Below are positions 1-8,125 of a DNA stretch of 57,081 nt, in pieces. The DNA comes from JBBQWT01 sp038210375 (GTDB lineage: Bacteria; Acidobacteriota; Terriglobia; Terriglobales; Acidobacteriaceae). Every line of letters starts with the position of its first letter. The stretch's first letter is position 1. The position numbers and the translations under genes are program-made. The DNA lies in assembly GCA_038210375.1 (NCBI GenBank), contig JBBQWT010000020.1:1-57081 (forward strand), in the 5' to 3' direction. A model generated the notes under the pieces. The model searched no databases, was not told where the DNA came from, and saw only the letters and a list, made by a program, of their open reading frames with translations.

Positions 1-353
1 CGGTGAAGCTGAAGACCAGCAGCGGGGAGCGGCTGGCTAAAGGCTCGGTGCTGCACGGCCACCTGCCGCGGCTGCTGGCGCTCGACGATATCGACATCGA
101 AGTGCCGCTGGAGCGCGATCTGCTGTACCTGCGCAACCGCGATGTGCCCGGCGTGATCGGCCGCATCGGCACCATTCTCGGACAGCACCAGGTTAACATC
201 GCCAACTTTTCTCTGGGCCGCAGCCATCGGGACGATGCGCGTGACATCGAAGCCATCGCCGTGGTGCAAGTGGATAGTCCTGTGCCCGAGGCCGCGGTCA
301 AGGAGTTGCGGACCATCGAAGCGGTGACCGCCGTGAAAGCCATGCGCTTGTGA
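1..353 (+). CDS. serA: D-3-phosphoglycerate dehydrogenase, C-terminal part (cut by window edge)
   Basis: Only the last ~117 residues are in the window; the gene begins upstream. SerA oxidises 3-phosphoglycerate to 3-phosphohydroxypyruvate, the first step of the phosphorylated serine pathway in the cytoplasm. The visible part has the end of the intervening (ASB-like) domain, around HGHLPRLLALDDIDIEVPLE, followed by a C-terminal ACT domain. The ACT domain opens with LLYLRNRDVPGVIGRIGTIL and continues with VNIANFSLGR, the usual serine-binding feedback fold of long-form SerA. The frame is open to the left edge, so an internal GTG at 3 is not a real start. The family assignment is confident; whether this copy is serine-inhibited cannot be judged here. 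Confidence 0.9.
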   Translation, partial: VKLKTSSGERLAKGSVLHGHLPRLLALDDIDIEVPLERDLLYLRNRDVPGVIGRIGTILGQHQVNIANFSLGRSHRDDARDIEAIAVVQVDSPVPEAAVKELRTIEAVTAVKAMRL

Positions 354-438
354 ATATGCGCGATGGCGAGGAACTGGAGCAGCCAAAAATTTACAATCTC
401 ATTACCCCGCGGACGCCACGGTTTCTCACCCCGGTGAC

Positions 439-444
439 TATAAT
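439..444 (+). promoter_or_regulatory. candidate -10 box, possibly for a leaderless transcript
   Basis: A perfect TATAAT ends 9 nt before the GTG start at 454. No convincing -35 hexamer lies 16-18 bp upstream. If the box is used, transcription would begin within a few bases of the start codon, giving an almost leaderless mRNA. Confidence 0.35.
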
Positions 445-453
445 TACGGCCAA

Positions 454-2571
454 GTGAAAACTGAAGTCCATGCTGCGTGTTCGCACGACTGTCCTGACGC
501 CTGTTCGGTTTTAATCACGGTCGAAGACGGCCGCGCCACGAAAATTCAGGGCGATCCTCATCACCCGGTGACCCGCGGATTTCTCTGCGCCAAGGTGACC
601 AAGTACCTGGATCGCGTCTATTCGCCTGACCGCGTTCTTTATCCCATGCGGCGTACTGCCGCCAAGGGGCCGGTCGCCGGCGATCCGCTTAAAAATTTCC
701 AGCGCATTTCGTGGGACGAAGCTCTCGACGAGATCGCCGCGCGCTTTCGAATCATCTCCGAAGAGTGCGGACCCGAGGCGATTCTGCCGTACTCCTACGC
801 CGGCACCACCGGGACCCTGGGCTTTGGCTCGATGGACCGCCGGTTCTTCCACCGGCTCGGCGCCTCCCAACTCAATCGCACCATCTGCGCCAGCGCGGGC
901 GGCGACGCGCTGCTGACGGTTTACGGCGAAAAAGCGGGTACCGAGCCCGAGCAGTTCAGCCATTCCCGCACCATCATCGCCTGGGGCGCCAACATTCTTG
1001 GGACCAACGTTCACCTGTGGCCGTTCATCGAAGAAGCGCGCCAGAAGGGTGGACGGCTGGTGGTCATTGATCCTTACCAGACGCGCACCGCGCGCGCCGC
1101 CGACTGGTACATCCCCATCAATCCGGGCACCGACGTGGCCCTGGCGCTGGGAATGATGCACGTCATCATCGGGGAAAATCTTTACGACGCCGATTACGTC
1201 GCGAAATATACCGAGGGGTTTGAGGAGCTGCGCTCGCGGGCGTTGGAATATCCGCCGCAAATGGTTTCGCAGATCACCGGGGTCCCCGCCGATGACATTG
1301 TGAGGCTTGCCCGCGAATATGCTTCGGCGCGGCCCGCGGTCATCCGCGTAAATTACGGGGTGCAGCGCGCCGAAAATGGCGGGATGGCGGTGCGCGCCAT
1401 CGCCATGCTGCCCTGCATCACCGGCTCCTGGAAAGAAGTGGGCGGCGGGCTGCAGCTTTCCACCAGCGGCGCTTTCAAGCTCAACGAAGCCGCGCTGGAG
1501 AGGCCCGAGCTGATGTATGCGAGCCCGCTGGGACGGGCGGCGCGCGTGGTCAACATGAGCCAGTTGGGCGAAGCGCTGACCAAGCTCGATGGCCCGCCGG
1601 TGCAGGCGGTTTTTGTGTACAACTGCAACCCGCTCGCCATCGCGCCCAACCAGGCCGATGTGATACGCGGATTCCTTCGTCCTGACCTGTTCACGGTGGT
1701 GCACGAACTATTCTTTACCGATAGCACCGACTATGCCGACCTGGTGCTGCCCGCCACTACGTTTTTCGAGCATAAAGAGCTGCAAAAAGCCTACGGACAT
1801 TACTTCCTGCAAATGTCGGACCAGGCCATCGCCCCGCTGGGCGAGTGCCGCTCCAATCCCGAAGTGTTCCAGCAGTTGGCCCTGCGAATGGGCTTCACTG
1901 AAGACTGCTTCCGCGACAGCGTGGATGACCTCATCGACCAGGCGCTCGATACCGAAAATCAAAGGGTCAAGGGGATTACGCGCGCGCAGCTTGAAAGAGA
2001 AGGTTCGGTGCGCCTGCAAATCGGCGAACAGCCGTTTCTGCCTTACCAGCTGGGGAACTTCAAGACGCCCAGCGGCAAGGCGCGTCTCTACAACTCTGAT
2101 CTGATTGCCCAGGGACTCGACCCGGTGGCCTGCTTTGTCGCGCCCGTGGAGTCGCGGCATTCGGGAAGAGCTAAAAAGTACCCGCTGGAATTTCTAGGCC
2201 GCAAGGCTGACAACTACTTGAACTCGAGCTTCGCCAACCTGCCATCCATACAAAAAATGGAGGAGCCGGCATTGCTGGAAATCAGCACGGCCGACGCCGC
2301 ATCGCGCGGCATCGCCGATGGAGATGGGGTGCGTATCTTTAACGATCGCGGCGAGATCGACCTGGTGGCGAAGGTGGATGGAGTCGTCCGGCCAGGCGTG
2401 GTGGCGGCGGTGCTGAACTGGGCGAAGTTGTCCGCACGCGGGAAAAACGTGAATATGCTCACTTCCGAACGATTGACCGATATCGGCGCCGGGGCCACTT
2501 TCTATTCGTGCCTGGTCGAAGTGGAGGCAATTGCAAAAAAATCCAGCGTAAGCCCTTTACCATCATCATAA
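454..2571 (+). CDS. molybdopterin-dependent oxidoreductase (FdhF/DMSO-reductase superfamily)
   Basis: A 705-residue catalytic subunit of the bis-MGD molybdenum/tungsten enzyme superfamily. The N terminus carries a [4Fe-4S] site with Cys9, Cys13, Cys17 and Cys45 (CSHDCPDAC, then GFLCAK). The body is the typical molybdopterin-binding fold, and the last ~115 residues form the molydopterin-dinucleotide-binding domain (from about YPLEFLGRKADNYLNS). Cys145, in RTICASAGG, lies where formate dehydrogenase H has its Mo-liganding selenocysteine, so it may be the metal ligand; that is inference. There is no Tat or Sec signal and no small or membrane subunit beside it, so it is probably cytoplasmic. The substrate is unknown; formate dehydrogenase-like is only a superfamily label. 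The start is GTG. Confidence 0.85.
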   Translation: MKTEVHAACSHDCPDACSVLITVEDGRATKIQGDPHHPVTRGFLCAKVTKYLDRVYSPDRVLYPMRRTAAKGPVAGDPLKNFQRISWDEALDEIAARFRIISEECGPEAILPYSYAGTTGTLGFGSMDRRFFHRLGASQLNRTICASAGGDALLTVYGEKAGTEPEQFSHSRTIIAWGANILGTNVHLWPFIEEARQKGGRLVVIDPYQTRTARAADWYIPINPGTDVALALGMMHVIIGENLYDADYVAKYTEGFEELRSRALEYPPQMVSQITGVPADDIVRLAREYASARPAVIRVNYGVQRAENGGMAVRAIAMLPCITGSWKEVGGGLQLSTSGAFKLNEAALERPELMYASPLGRAARVVNMSQLGEALTKLDGPPVQAVFVYNCNPLAIAPNQADVIRGFLRPDLFTVVHELFFTDSTDYADLVLPATTFFEHKELQKAYGHYFLQMSDQAIAPLGECRSNPEVFQQLALRMGFTEDCFRDSVDDLIDQALDTENQRVKGITRAQLEREGSVRLQIGEQPFLPYQLGNFKTPSGKARLYNSDLIAQGLDPVACFVAPVESRHSGRAKKYPLEFLGRKADNYLNSSFANLPSIQKMEEPALLEISTADAASRGIADGDGVRIFNDRGEIDLVAKVDGVVRPGVVAAVLNWAKLSARGKNVNMLTSERLTDIGAGATFYSCLVEVEAIAKKSSVSPLPSS

Positions 2572-2607
2572 GGGCGTAAATCGTGCTCGTACCTCAGGCG
2601 TCCAACA

Positions 2608-2636
2608 TGGCGTCAGGCGCCGCACTCCCGTATAAT
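2608..2636 (+). promoter_or_regulatory. candidate bamA promoter
   Basis: A perfect TATAAT at 2631-2636 follows TGGCGT at 2608-2613 with a 17-bp spacer. The -35 element is weak. The site sits about 85 bp before the bamA start chosen here. Confidence 0.4.
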
Positions 2637-2720
2637 TTCTCTTTCCATCCATCTTTACTTGAGGGTCTGGTTATCTTTAGCTCTGAGATCGACAGTTATA
2701 GGCTGACGCCCCGGCGCAAG

Positions 2721-5516
2721 ATGATCGTGGGCAGGATATTGGCCCTTTTGCTGGCGATGGCCGGGCTGGTTCTCAGCGCCGCCGCCCAGCAGCAGCTCAT
2801 CCAGGAAATCGTAATCCACGGCAACCGGCGCATCCCCGCGGAAACCATCCGCGCGCGAATTTTTTCCCGGCCCGGCGACGTGTATGACGAGTCGTCACTG
2901 CAGCGCGATTTCGCGTCTCTCTGGAACACCGGGTATTTTGAGGACCTGCGTATCGAGCGTGAAGAGGCCCCCAAGGGATTCCGCATTCACGTCTATGTGA
3001 AAGAGAAGCCGACCATTCGTACCCTGGATTATAAGAACCTCAACGCCATTTCCCAGAGCGACGTGCTGGAGCGGTTCAAGAAGGCCAAAGTCGGCCTGAG
3101 CGTGGAAAGCCAGTACGACCCCACCAAGATAAAAAGGGCTGAAGTTGTTCTCAAAGATCTGCTGGCCGAACATGGCCACCAGTTCGCCACCATCCGCACC
3201 GAGGTCCGCCCCATTCCTCCGGCGGCGGTGGGCGTCACCTTCGTGGTGAAAGAAGGGCCCAAGGTGAAGGTGGGAAAGATCAAGTTCGAAGGCAACAAGA
3301 AATTGTCGGCCACCGAGCTGCGCGCGTCGATGAAGAACCTGAAGCCCTATGGAGTGCCGCGGTCGATCTTTCTGGAGAACCTGATCGCCAAGACCTACGA
3401 CGCCAGCAAGTTGAATGAAGATGCGGAGCGCGTGCGCGACGCCTACCAGCAGAAGGGCTACTTCAAGGCCCTGGTAGCCGATCCCAAGACGGAAATTCGT
3501 AACACCGGGTCGGGCCTGCTGCGGGTGCCCTTTAAAAAAGGGGCCTCGGGAAAGGCCGTGGATATCACCATCCCTATTGAAGAGGGCGCGCGGTTCAAGC
3601 TGGGCGGCGTGACCTTCACCGGCGGCAAGGCGGTGACCAACCAGAAAGCCTTGCGCGGCCTGTTTCCCATGAAGGACGGGGACTGGGTGAACGTGGCCAG
3701 CATTCGCAAAGGGCTCGACAACCTACGCAAGGCCTATGGCGAGCTGGGCTACATTAATTTCACTCCCGTTCCCGATACCCAGATCGATGATGAAAAGAAA
3801 ATCATTAACGTCAAGATCGACCTCGACGAGGGCAAGCCGTACTTCGTGCGGCGCATCGAATTTACCGGCAACACGACGACCCGCGACAAGGTCATTCGCC
3901 GCGAGCTGGCGCTCGAAGAAGGCAACGTTTACAACAGCCGCCTGTGGGAATTCAGCCTGCTGCGTTTGAACCAGCTCGGCTATTTCGAGGCACTGAAGCC
4001 GGAGCAGGATTCTGAGATCAAGCAGAACAATAAAGAAGCCACGGTTGACATCAACCTCAAGGTCAAGGAAAAGGGCAAAAACAGCATCGGGTTGACCGGC
4101 GGAGTCAGCGGGCAGGCGGGCGCGTTTGTCGGCATCAACTACGAGACCAACAACTTCCTCGGCCTGGGCGAAACCTTGAGCGTGGTCGCCAACGTTGGCA
4201 ATCTTTCACGCAACATCAGCTTTGGCTTTACCCAACCTTATCTCTTCGACCGCCCGCTGCAGTTTGGTTTCACCGTATTTAACAGCAAGATCGATTACAA
4301 CCAGGCCAAAAACTTCGCTTTGCAATCCGGTAGCCAGCTCAACCTGCCGCAGAACGTCCTCGACACCTTGCAGAACTTCAACCAGTCCAGCACCGGGTTT
4401 ACCACCAGTCTTTCCTACCCGTTGCGCCGCTCGTTGAAGCGCGTGGGCATCACTTACTCCCTCGATCGCACGTCGGTTCAGACGTTCAGCCAGGCATCGA
4501 CTGATTACTTCAGCTTTCTGGCTTTCCGCCAGATATCCGGGCCGAACGCGCTGCAGGGCATCATCACCAGCAAGCTGATTCCTAATTTCTCGGTGAGCAC
4601 CATCGATAGTCCTAACCGCCCGCATCGCGGCCGAAGCCTGTTTTTCGGTGGGGAAGTTTCGGGAATCGGCGGGAACGTAAGCTACTTCCGTCCCATTGCC
4701 GAGTACAAGCAATTCTTTCCCGTGAACAAAGGGCGCAACACCCTCGGAGTCCGCTTCCAGGGAACGTTCGTGACCGGCTTCGCGGGCCGCGCCGCGCCGC
4801 CCTTCGAGCGCTTCTACATCGGCGGTGACAACGATCTTCGCGGCTTTGACCAGCGCTTCATCACGCCCTACGCGTACCTGCCGGATAAGTTTGACTTCCC
4901 GCTGACCAACCCCGACGGCAGCCCCGTGCCTAAAGATCCGTCAAACCCGCGGCGCGGGAACCTTACGGTTCCCATCCCCATCCAGCGCATCGTGGCCACG
5001 GGCGGCGATACCAGCATGATCTCCAACGTGGAATACCGTATCCCCATCGTGGGACCGGTGACCCTGGCGGCCTTTACCGATTTCGGCATGGACTTTATTG
5101 CTCGCCAGTCGCAATTGAAAATTACCAATACCCAGTTGGCGACTCTGAACTCCACGGCGTTTGGCTGCATTGGGATTGACGCGGCCTTCAACTGCATTTC
5201 CGGCGGCGGGCCAGTGAGGTTCGGTTCCACTCTGCGGCCCATTCCGGGCACGAACTACACCCCGCGCATGTCGTCAGGGCTGGAGCTGCAGGTGATTCTG
5301 CCGGTGGTCAATGCGCCATTCCGTGTTTATTACGCTTATAACCCGCTCACGCTGAATACCGTGTCCAACACGCCCAACCAGATCACCCGCGCCATGTTCC
5401 CGGCGGGCGGCGCCGGAGATTTCAGCTTCCAGTCGGCGCTTTCGACTTTCGCCCCGCAAAACATTTTGAAGGAACCCAGGAAGACCTTCCGGTTCACCGT
5501 AAGCACGACCTTCTAG
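2721..5516 (+). CDS. bamA: outer membrane protein assembly factor BamA
   Basis: A 931-residue Omp85-family protein that folds and inserts beta-barrel proteins in the outer membrane. The ATG at 2721 gives a clean signal peptide (MIVGRILALLLAMAGLVLSA, cleavage near AAAQ). The same frame stays open back to 2583, but those 46 residues do not look like coding sequence and cover the candidate promoter. POTRA repeats fill roughly residues 25-440 (for example LIQEIVIHGNRRIP and YFVRRIEFTGNTTTRDKVIRREL), followed by the barrel to the end. FYIGGDNDLRGFDQR is the conserved (V/I)RG(F/Y) lid-lock motif of loop 6. The C terminus ends in an aromatic (FRFTVSTTF), as expected of a Bam substrate. skp/ompH lies downstream, the common bamA-skp neighbourhood. 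Confidence 0.95.
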   Translation: MIVGRILALLLAMAGLVLSAAAQQQLIQEIVIHGNRRIPAETIRARIFSRPGDVYDESSLQRDFASLWNTGYFEDLRIEREEAPKGFRIHVYVKEKPTIRTLDYKNLNAISQSDVLERFKKAKVGLSVESQYDPTKIKRAEVVLKDLLAEHGHQFATIRTEVRPIPPAAVGVTFVVKEGPKVKVGKIKFEGNKKLSATELRASMKNLKPYGVPRSIFLENLIAKTYDASKLNEDAERVRDAYQQKGYFKALVADPKTEIRNTGSGLLRVPFKKGASGKAVDITIPIEEGARFKLGGVTFTGGKAVTNQKALRGLFPMKDGDWVNVASIRKGLDNLRKAYGELGYINFTPVPDTQIDDEKKIINVKIDLDEGKPYFVRRIEFTGNTTTRDKVIRRELALEEGNVYNSRLWEFSLLRLNQLGYFEALKPEQDSEIKQNNKEATVDINLKVKEKGKNSIGLTGGVSGQAGAFVGINYETNNFLGLGETLSVVANVGNLSRNISFGFTQPYLFDRPLQFGFTVFNSKIDYNQAKNFALQSGSQLNLPQNVLDTLQNFNQSSTGFTTSLSYPLRRSLKRVGITYSLDRTSVQTFSQASTDYFSFLAFRQISGPNALQGIITSKLIPNFSVSTIDSPNRPHRGRSLFFGGEVSGIGGNVSYFRPIAEYKQFFPVNKGRNTLGVRFQGTFVTGFAGRAAPPFERFYIGGDNDLRGFDQRFITPYAYLPDKFDFPLTNPDGSPVPKDPSNPRRGNLTVPIPIQRIVATGGDTSMISNVEYRIPIVGPVTLAAFTDFGMDFIARQSQLKITNTQLATLNSTAFGCIGIDAAFNCISGGGPVRFGSTLRPIPGTNYTPRMSSGLELQVILPVVNAPFRVYYAYNPLTLNTVSNTPNQITRAMFPAGGAGDFSFQSALSTFAPQNILKEPRKTFRFTVSTTF

Positions 5517-5618
5517 GCGCGCGCGGCCGCGCCGGCGCCGCAGTGAAAAGCGGCGGCGCGAGATATCAGCCGGTACCCGGCCGTCCTCTACTTCCATCAG
5601 CCCGGCCTGACCACCCGC

Positions 5619-5672
5619 CTACTTTTTCTTGGGTTTCTTTTTTTCGGGCCGCTGTGCGTTTTTATTTCCCAT
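5619..5672 (-). CDS. possible 17-residue lysine-rich microprotein
   Basis: On the minus strand, between bamA and skp, an ATG at 5672 opens a 17-codon frame: MGNKNAQRPEKKKPKKK, then TAG. The basic EKKKPKKK tail is unlike the random GC-rich reading frames nearby, and short proteins with a similar MGxKN...EKKKPKK layout are annotated in other bacteria (from memory, not checked). There is no strong ribosome-binding site; an in-frame GTG two codons upstream is another possible start. It could also be a chance A/T-rich patch. Confidence is therefore low. Confidence 0.3.
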   Translation of the reverse strand: MGNKNAQRPEKKKPKKK

Positions 5673-5737
5673 GCTCACATCATGCCACAGAGCGCGTCCA
5701 AATTACATGCCGGCCCATGAACACGCACCGGCTGGCG

Positions 5738-5767
5738 TTGACGTTTGATGAGGCCCGTCTCTATAAT
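5738..5767 (+). promoter_or_regulatory. sigma70-type promoter for skp/ompH
   Basis: TTGACG at 5738-5743 and TATAAT at 5762-5767 are separated by 18 bp, which makes this one of the best promoter matches in the window. Transcription would start near 5774, leaving a leader of about 200 nt before the skp ATG. Confidence 0.65.
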
Positions 5768-5973
5768 CGGAGCATCCCTGAGAGCAGGCGTTTCGAGTTT
5801 TTGCCACTCAGCGCTTGCAGCTTGATGGCCTTCCGGTACCAGCGGAGCGTCCCCAAAGGTTATGCGTTCGCAGGAGATTTACGCTTGGCCGCGGCCAATT
5901 TACATCCTTTGACCGGGCCTGGCCCGTACTTGATAGAAGTGCACCCCAAGTTTTTTAAGGAGCTTAACCCACG
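5768..5973 (+). other. long 5' leader of skp/ompH
   Basis: About 200 nt lie between the predicted transcription start and the skp start codon. The stretch ends in a good ribosome-binding site (TAAGGAG, nine nt before the ATG). An open frame crosses it (from 5543, 144 codons), but its composition and lack of a start signal suggest it is not translated. I recognise no known riboswitch; a regulatory role is possible but not shown. Confidence 0.4.
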
Positions 5974-6579
5974 ATGATACGCAAGATATCCCTTATGCTG
6001 GCCGCGGCGTTAGCCGTCTCTGCCAGCGCATTCGCCCAAGCCCCATCCTCAGCACCCACCAAAATCGGCGTGATTGCCATTCAACTCGCCATCGTGAATA
6101 CCACTGAAGGCAAGCGTGATTTCGATGCCCTTGAAAAGAAGTTCGAACCCAAGCGCCAGGAAATCAACCGCGGCACCGAAGAGCTGGATAGCTTGAAAAA
6201 ACAGCTCAATGCTTCGGGGGATAAACTCAGCGAGGAAGAACGTGCGACCCGCCTGCGCGCCATCGAAACCAAACAGAAAACCCTGCAACGCACCGTGGAA
6301 GATGCCCAGAATGACTTCCAGGGACAGCAGAACGAAATGGCACAGCGGGTCGGCGGCAAGCTGCTCGATGTGCTCGACAAGTATGCGCGCGCCAACGGCT
6401 ACTCGGTGATTCTCGACATCTCCAGCCAGCAGAGCCCGGTTCTGTGGGCGGGAGAAACCGTCAACATCACCCAGCAGATCGTGGACGCCTATAACGCCAC
6501 CGGTGGCGTTGCTCCAGCACGCCCAGCCGGAGGTGCAGCCGTGCCCAAAAAACCAGCTGCGACTACCCCCAAGAAGTAG
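5974..6579 (+). CDS. skp: periplasmic chaperone Skp/OmpH family
   Basis: A 201-residue exported protein with a signal peptide (MIRKISLMLAAALAVSASAFA, cleavage before QAPSS). A short beta segment (KIGVIAIQLAIVNTTEGKRDF) is followed by a long charged helical region at about residues 45-125, rich in E, K, Q and R, that would form the coiled-coil tentacles. It then returns to the Skp core (LLDVLDKYARANGYSVILDIS). Skp binds unfolded outer-membrane proteins in the periplasm and passes them to the Bam complex, consistent with bamA just upstream. The C terminus is a Pro/Ala/Lys tail. The start is set by TAAGGAG upstream; its own promoter lies at 5738-5767 and a strong terminator follows. Confidence 0.88.
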   Translation: MIRKISLMLAAALAVSASAFAQAPSSAPTKIGVIAIQLAIVNTTEGKRDFDALEKKFEPKRQEINRGTEELDSLKKQLNASGDKLSEEERATRLRAIETKQKTLQRTVEDAQNDFQGQQNEMAQRVGGKLLDVLDKYARANGYSVILDISSQQSPVLWAGETVNITQQIVDAYNATGGVAPARPAGGAAVPKKPAATTPKK

Positions 6580-6603
6580 ACTTGTTTCAGCAGTCGTATA
6601 GAG

Positions 6604-6630
6604 AAGCCCGCTAATTTGGCGGGCTTTTTT
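6604..6630 (+). terminator. Rho-independent terminator after skp
   Basis: The stem AGCCCGC/GCGGGCT has a seven-nt loop (TAATTTG) and is followed by a run of T. It lies about 25 bp after the skp stop. Confidence 0.9.
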
Positions 6631-6719
6631 ATTGCGGAAATATTGCACTACGCGGCTCGCCAAGGCTCTGGAAGCGGTCGAAGCCTGTTGATAGCATGAA
6701 AATCTTTTATCGCCAAATT

Positions 6720-6753
6720 AATTACTTTATTCTCCGCCGCCGTTAAAGTAATT
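6720..6753. promoter_or_regulatory. 10-bp inverted repeat upstream of egtB
   Basis: AATTACTTTA (6720-6729) and TAAAGTAATT (6744-6753) are perfect complements around a 14-nt, mostly GC loop. The site is about 75 bp before the egtB start. It could be an operator or a leader hairpin; it has no T tract, so it is not a classic terminator. Confidence 0.4.
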
Positions 6754-6826
6754 GTTGCAGGCCTGTTTTTTCGCATCAATCCATCACTCCTCTGATGGCC
6801 AGGCCAGTTCATATCGGAGAATCCCA

Positions 6827-8125
6827 ATGGTTTCCAGCGCCTTGTCCCAAGACCGTATTCTGGATACGCACGACAGTGACCTGACCACCCGCTTCAACCA
6901 GGTTCGGGCGCAGACCGAAGAGCTGTGTGCCACCCTGAACCCGGAAGATCAGATGGTGCAGTCCATGGCGGACGCCAGCCCTACCAAATGGCATCTGGCG
7001 CACACCACCTGGTTTTACGAGACTTTTATCCTCGAACCCAACGTTGCCGGCTACCGCGCCTTCGACCCCCGATTTCGCGTCCTATTCAATTCCTATTACA
7101 ACGCCGTGGGAGATAAGCCCCTGCGATCGGTGCGCGGCGCGTTCTCGCGTCCTACGCTGGACGAGGTCCACGGCTACCGCCGTCATGTGAATGAGGCTAT
7201 GAACCGGCTGCTGGCTGCTAACGGCGATTCTGCCGTGCGGTCGCTGGCGGTGCTGGGCCTGAACCACGAGCAACAGCATCAGGAACTGATCATTACCGAC
7301 ATCAAGCACGCGCTGTGGACCAACCCCATTCGGCCCGCCTACCGCCCGTCACCGCCACCGGCCGAGCCGCATCGTGCCGCGCCTCAGACCTTGGCGTGGT
7401 TCGCATGGGAGGATGGCCTTTATCCCATCGGCGCCGATAGCGGTGAAGACTTCACCTTTGATAACGAAGGCCCGCGGCACCAGGTGTACGTGCAGGAATT
7501 TTCTCTGGGTTCGCGCCCCATCACCAACCGTGAATATCTCAACTTCATCGAAGATGGCGGGTACCGGCGCCCTGAACTCTGGCTCTCCGACGGGTGGGAG
7601 ACAGTGCAGACCAATCGCTGGAGTGCGCCGCTTTACTGGGAACAGGACCAGGACGGATGGCGATTGATGACCAGTGGCGGCATGCATCCACTGCAATTGG
7701 ATGGGCCGGTCTGCCACGTGAGTTTTTACGAGGCCGACGCCTATGCGCGCTGGGCGGGCGCGCGATTGCCCACCGAAGCGGAGTGGGAGGTCGCCGCCAC
7801 TGACGCCAAGGTCGAAGGCAATCTGCTGGAATCGGGAAATTTCCATCCCGTGCCTGCCCGGGGCTCTGATGGCCGCGCGCCGCAGCAGTTATTTGGCGAC
7901 GTGTGGGAATGGACGGCCAGCCCGTACAGCGCCTATCCCGGATACCAGCCGGTCAAAGGGGCTCTGGGCGAATACAACAGCAAATTTATGTGCAACCAGA
8001 TGGTGCTGCGAGGCGGCTCGTGCGCCACCCCGCGATCGCATATCCGCGCGGCTTACCGGAACTTCTTTCCTCCGCAGGTGCGCTGGCAGTTCAGCGGCAT
8101 CCGGCTGGCGCGCGATGGCAAGTAA
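6827..8125 (+). CDS. egtB: hercynine oxygenase / sulfoxide synthase EgtB
   Basis: A 432-residue non-haem iron enzyme of ergothioneine synthesis. It joins a sulfur donor to C2 of the imidazole of hercynine using O2. The N-terminal DinB-like half carries the iron-binding histidines (HLAH at 56-59; HEQQHQE at 147-153). The C-terminal half is the formylglycine-generating-enzyme/sulfatase-modifying fold, with GDVWEWTASPY and GGSCATPRSHIRAAYRNF and the usual GIRLARD end. The ATG at 6827 follows CGGAGA; the frame is open further upstream but without signals. The gene overlaps egtD by 11 bp, so the two are probably translationally coupled. No egtA is present here, so the sulfur donor may be free cysteine, as in some EgtB subtypes; this is inference. 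Confidence 0.93.
   Translation: MVSSALSQDRILDTHDSDLTTRFNQVRAQTEELCATLNPEDQMVQSMADASPTKWHLAHTTWFYETFILEPNVAGYRAFDPRFRVLFNSYYNAVGDKPLRSVRGAFSRPTLDEVHGYRRHVNEAMNRLLAANGDSAVRSLAVLGLNHEQQHQELIITDIKHALWTNPIRPAYRPSPPPAEPHRAAPQTLAWFAWEDGLYPIGADSGEDFTFDNEGPRHQVYVQEFSLGSRPITNREYLNFIEDGGYRRPELWLSDGWETVQTNRWSAPLYWEQDQDGWRLMTSGGMHPLQLDGPVCHVSFYEADAYARWAGARLPTEAEWEVAATDAKVEGNLLESGNFHPVPARGSDGRAPQQLFGDVWEWTASPYSAYPGYQPVKGALGEYNSKFMCNQMVLRGGSCATPRSHIRAAYRNFFPPQVRWQFSGIRLARDGK

Noticed and set aside
511..1704. 397-codon minus-strand frame inside the molybdopterin oxidoreductase
   Set aside because: Antisense shadow of a GC-rich gene with clear family motifs on the plus strand.
5543..5977. 144-codon open frame across the bamA-skp gap
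   Set aside because: No start signal, promoter inside it, overlaps the skp start by four bases and has no protein-like composition.
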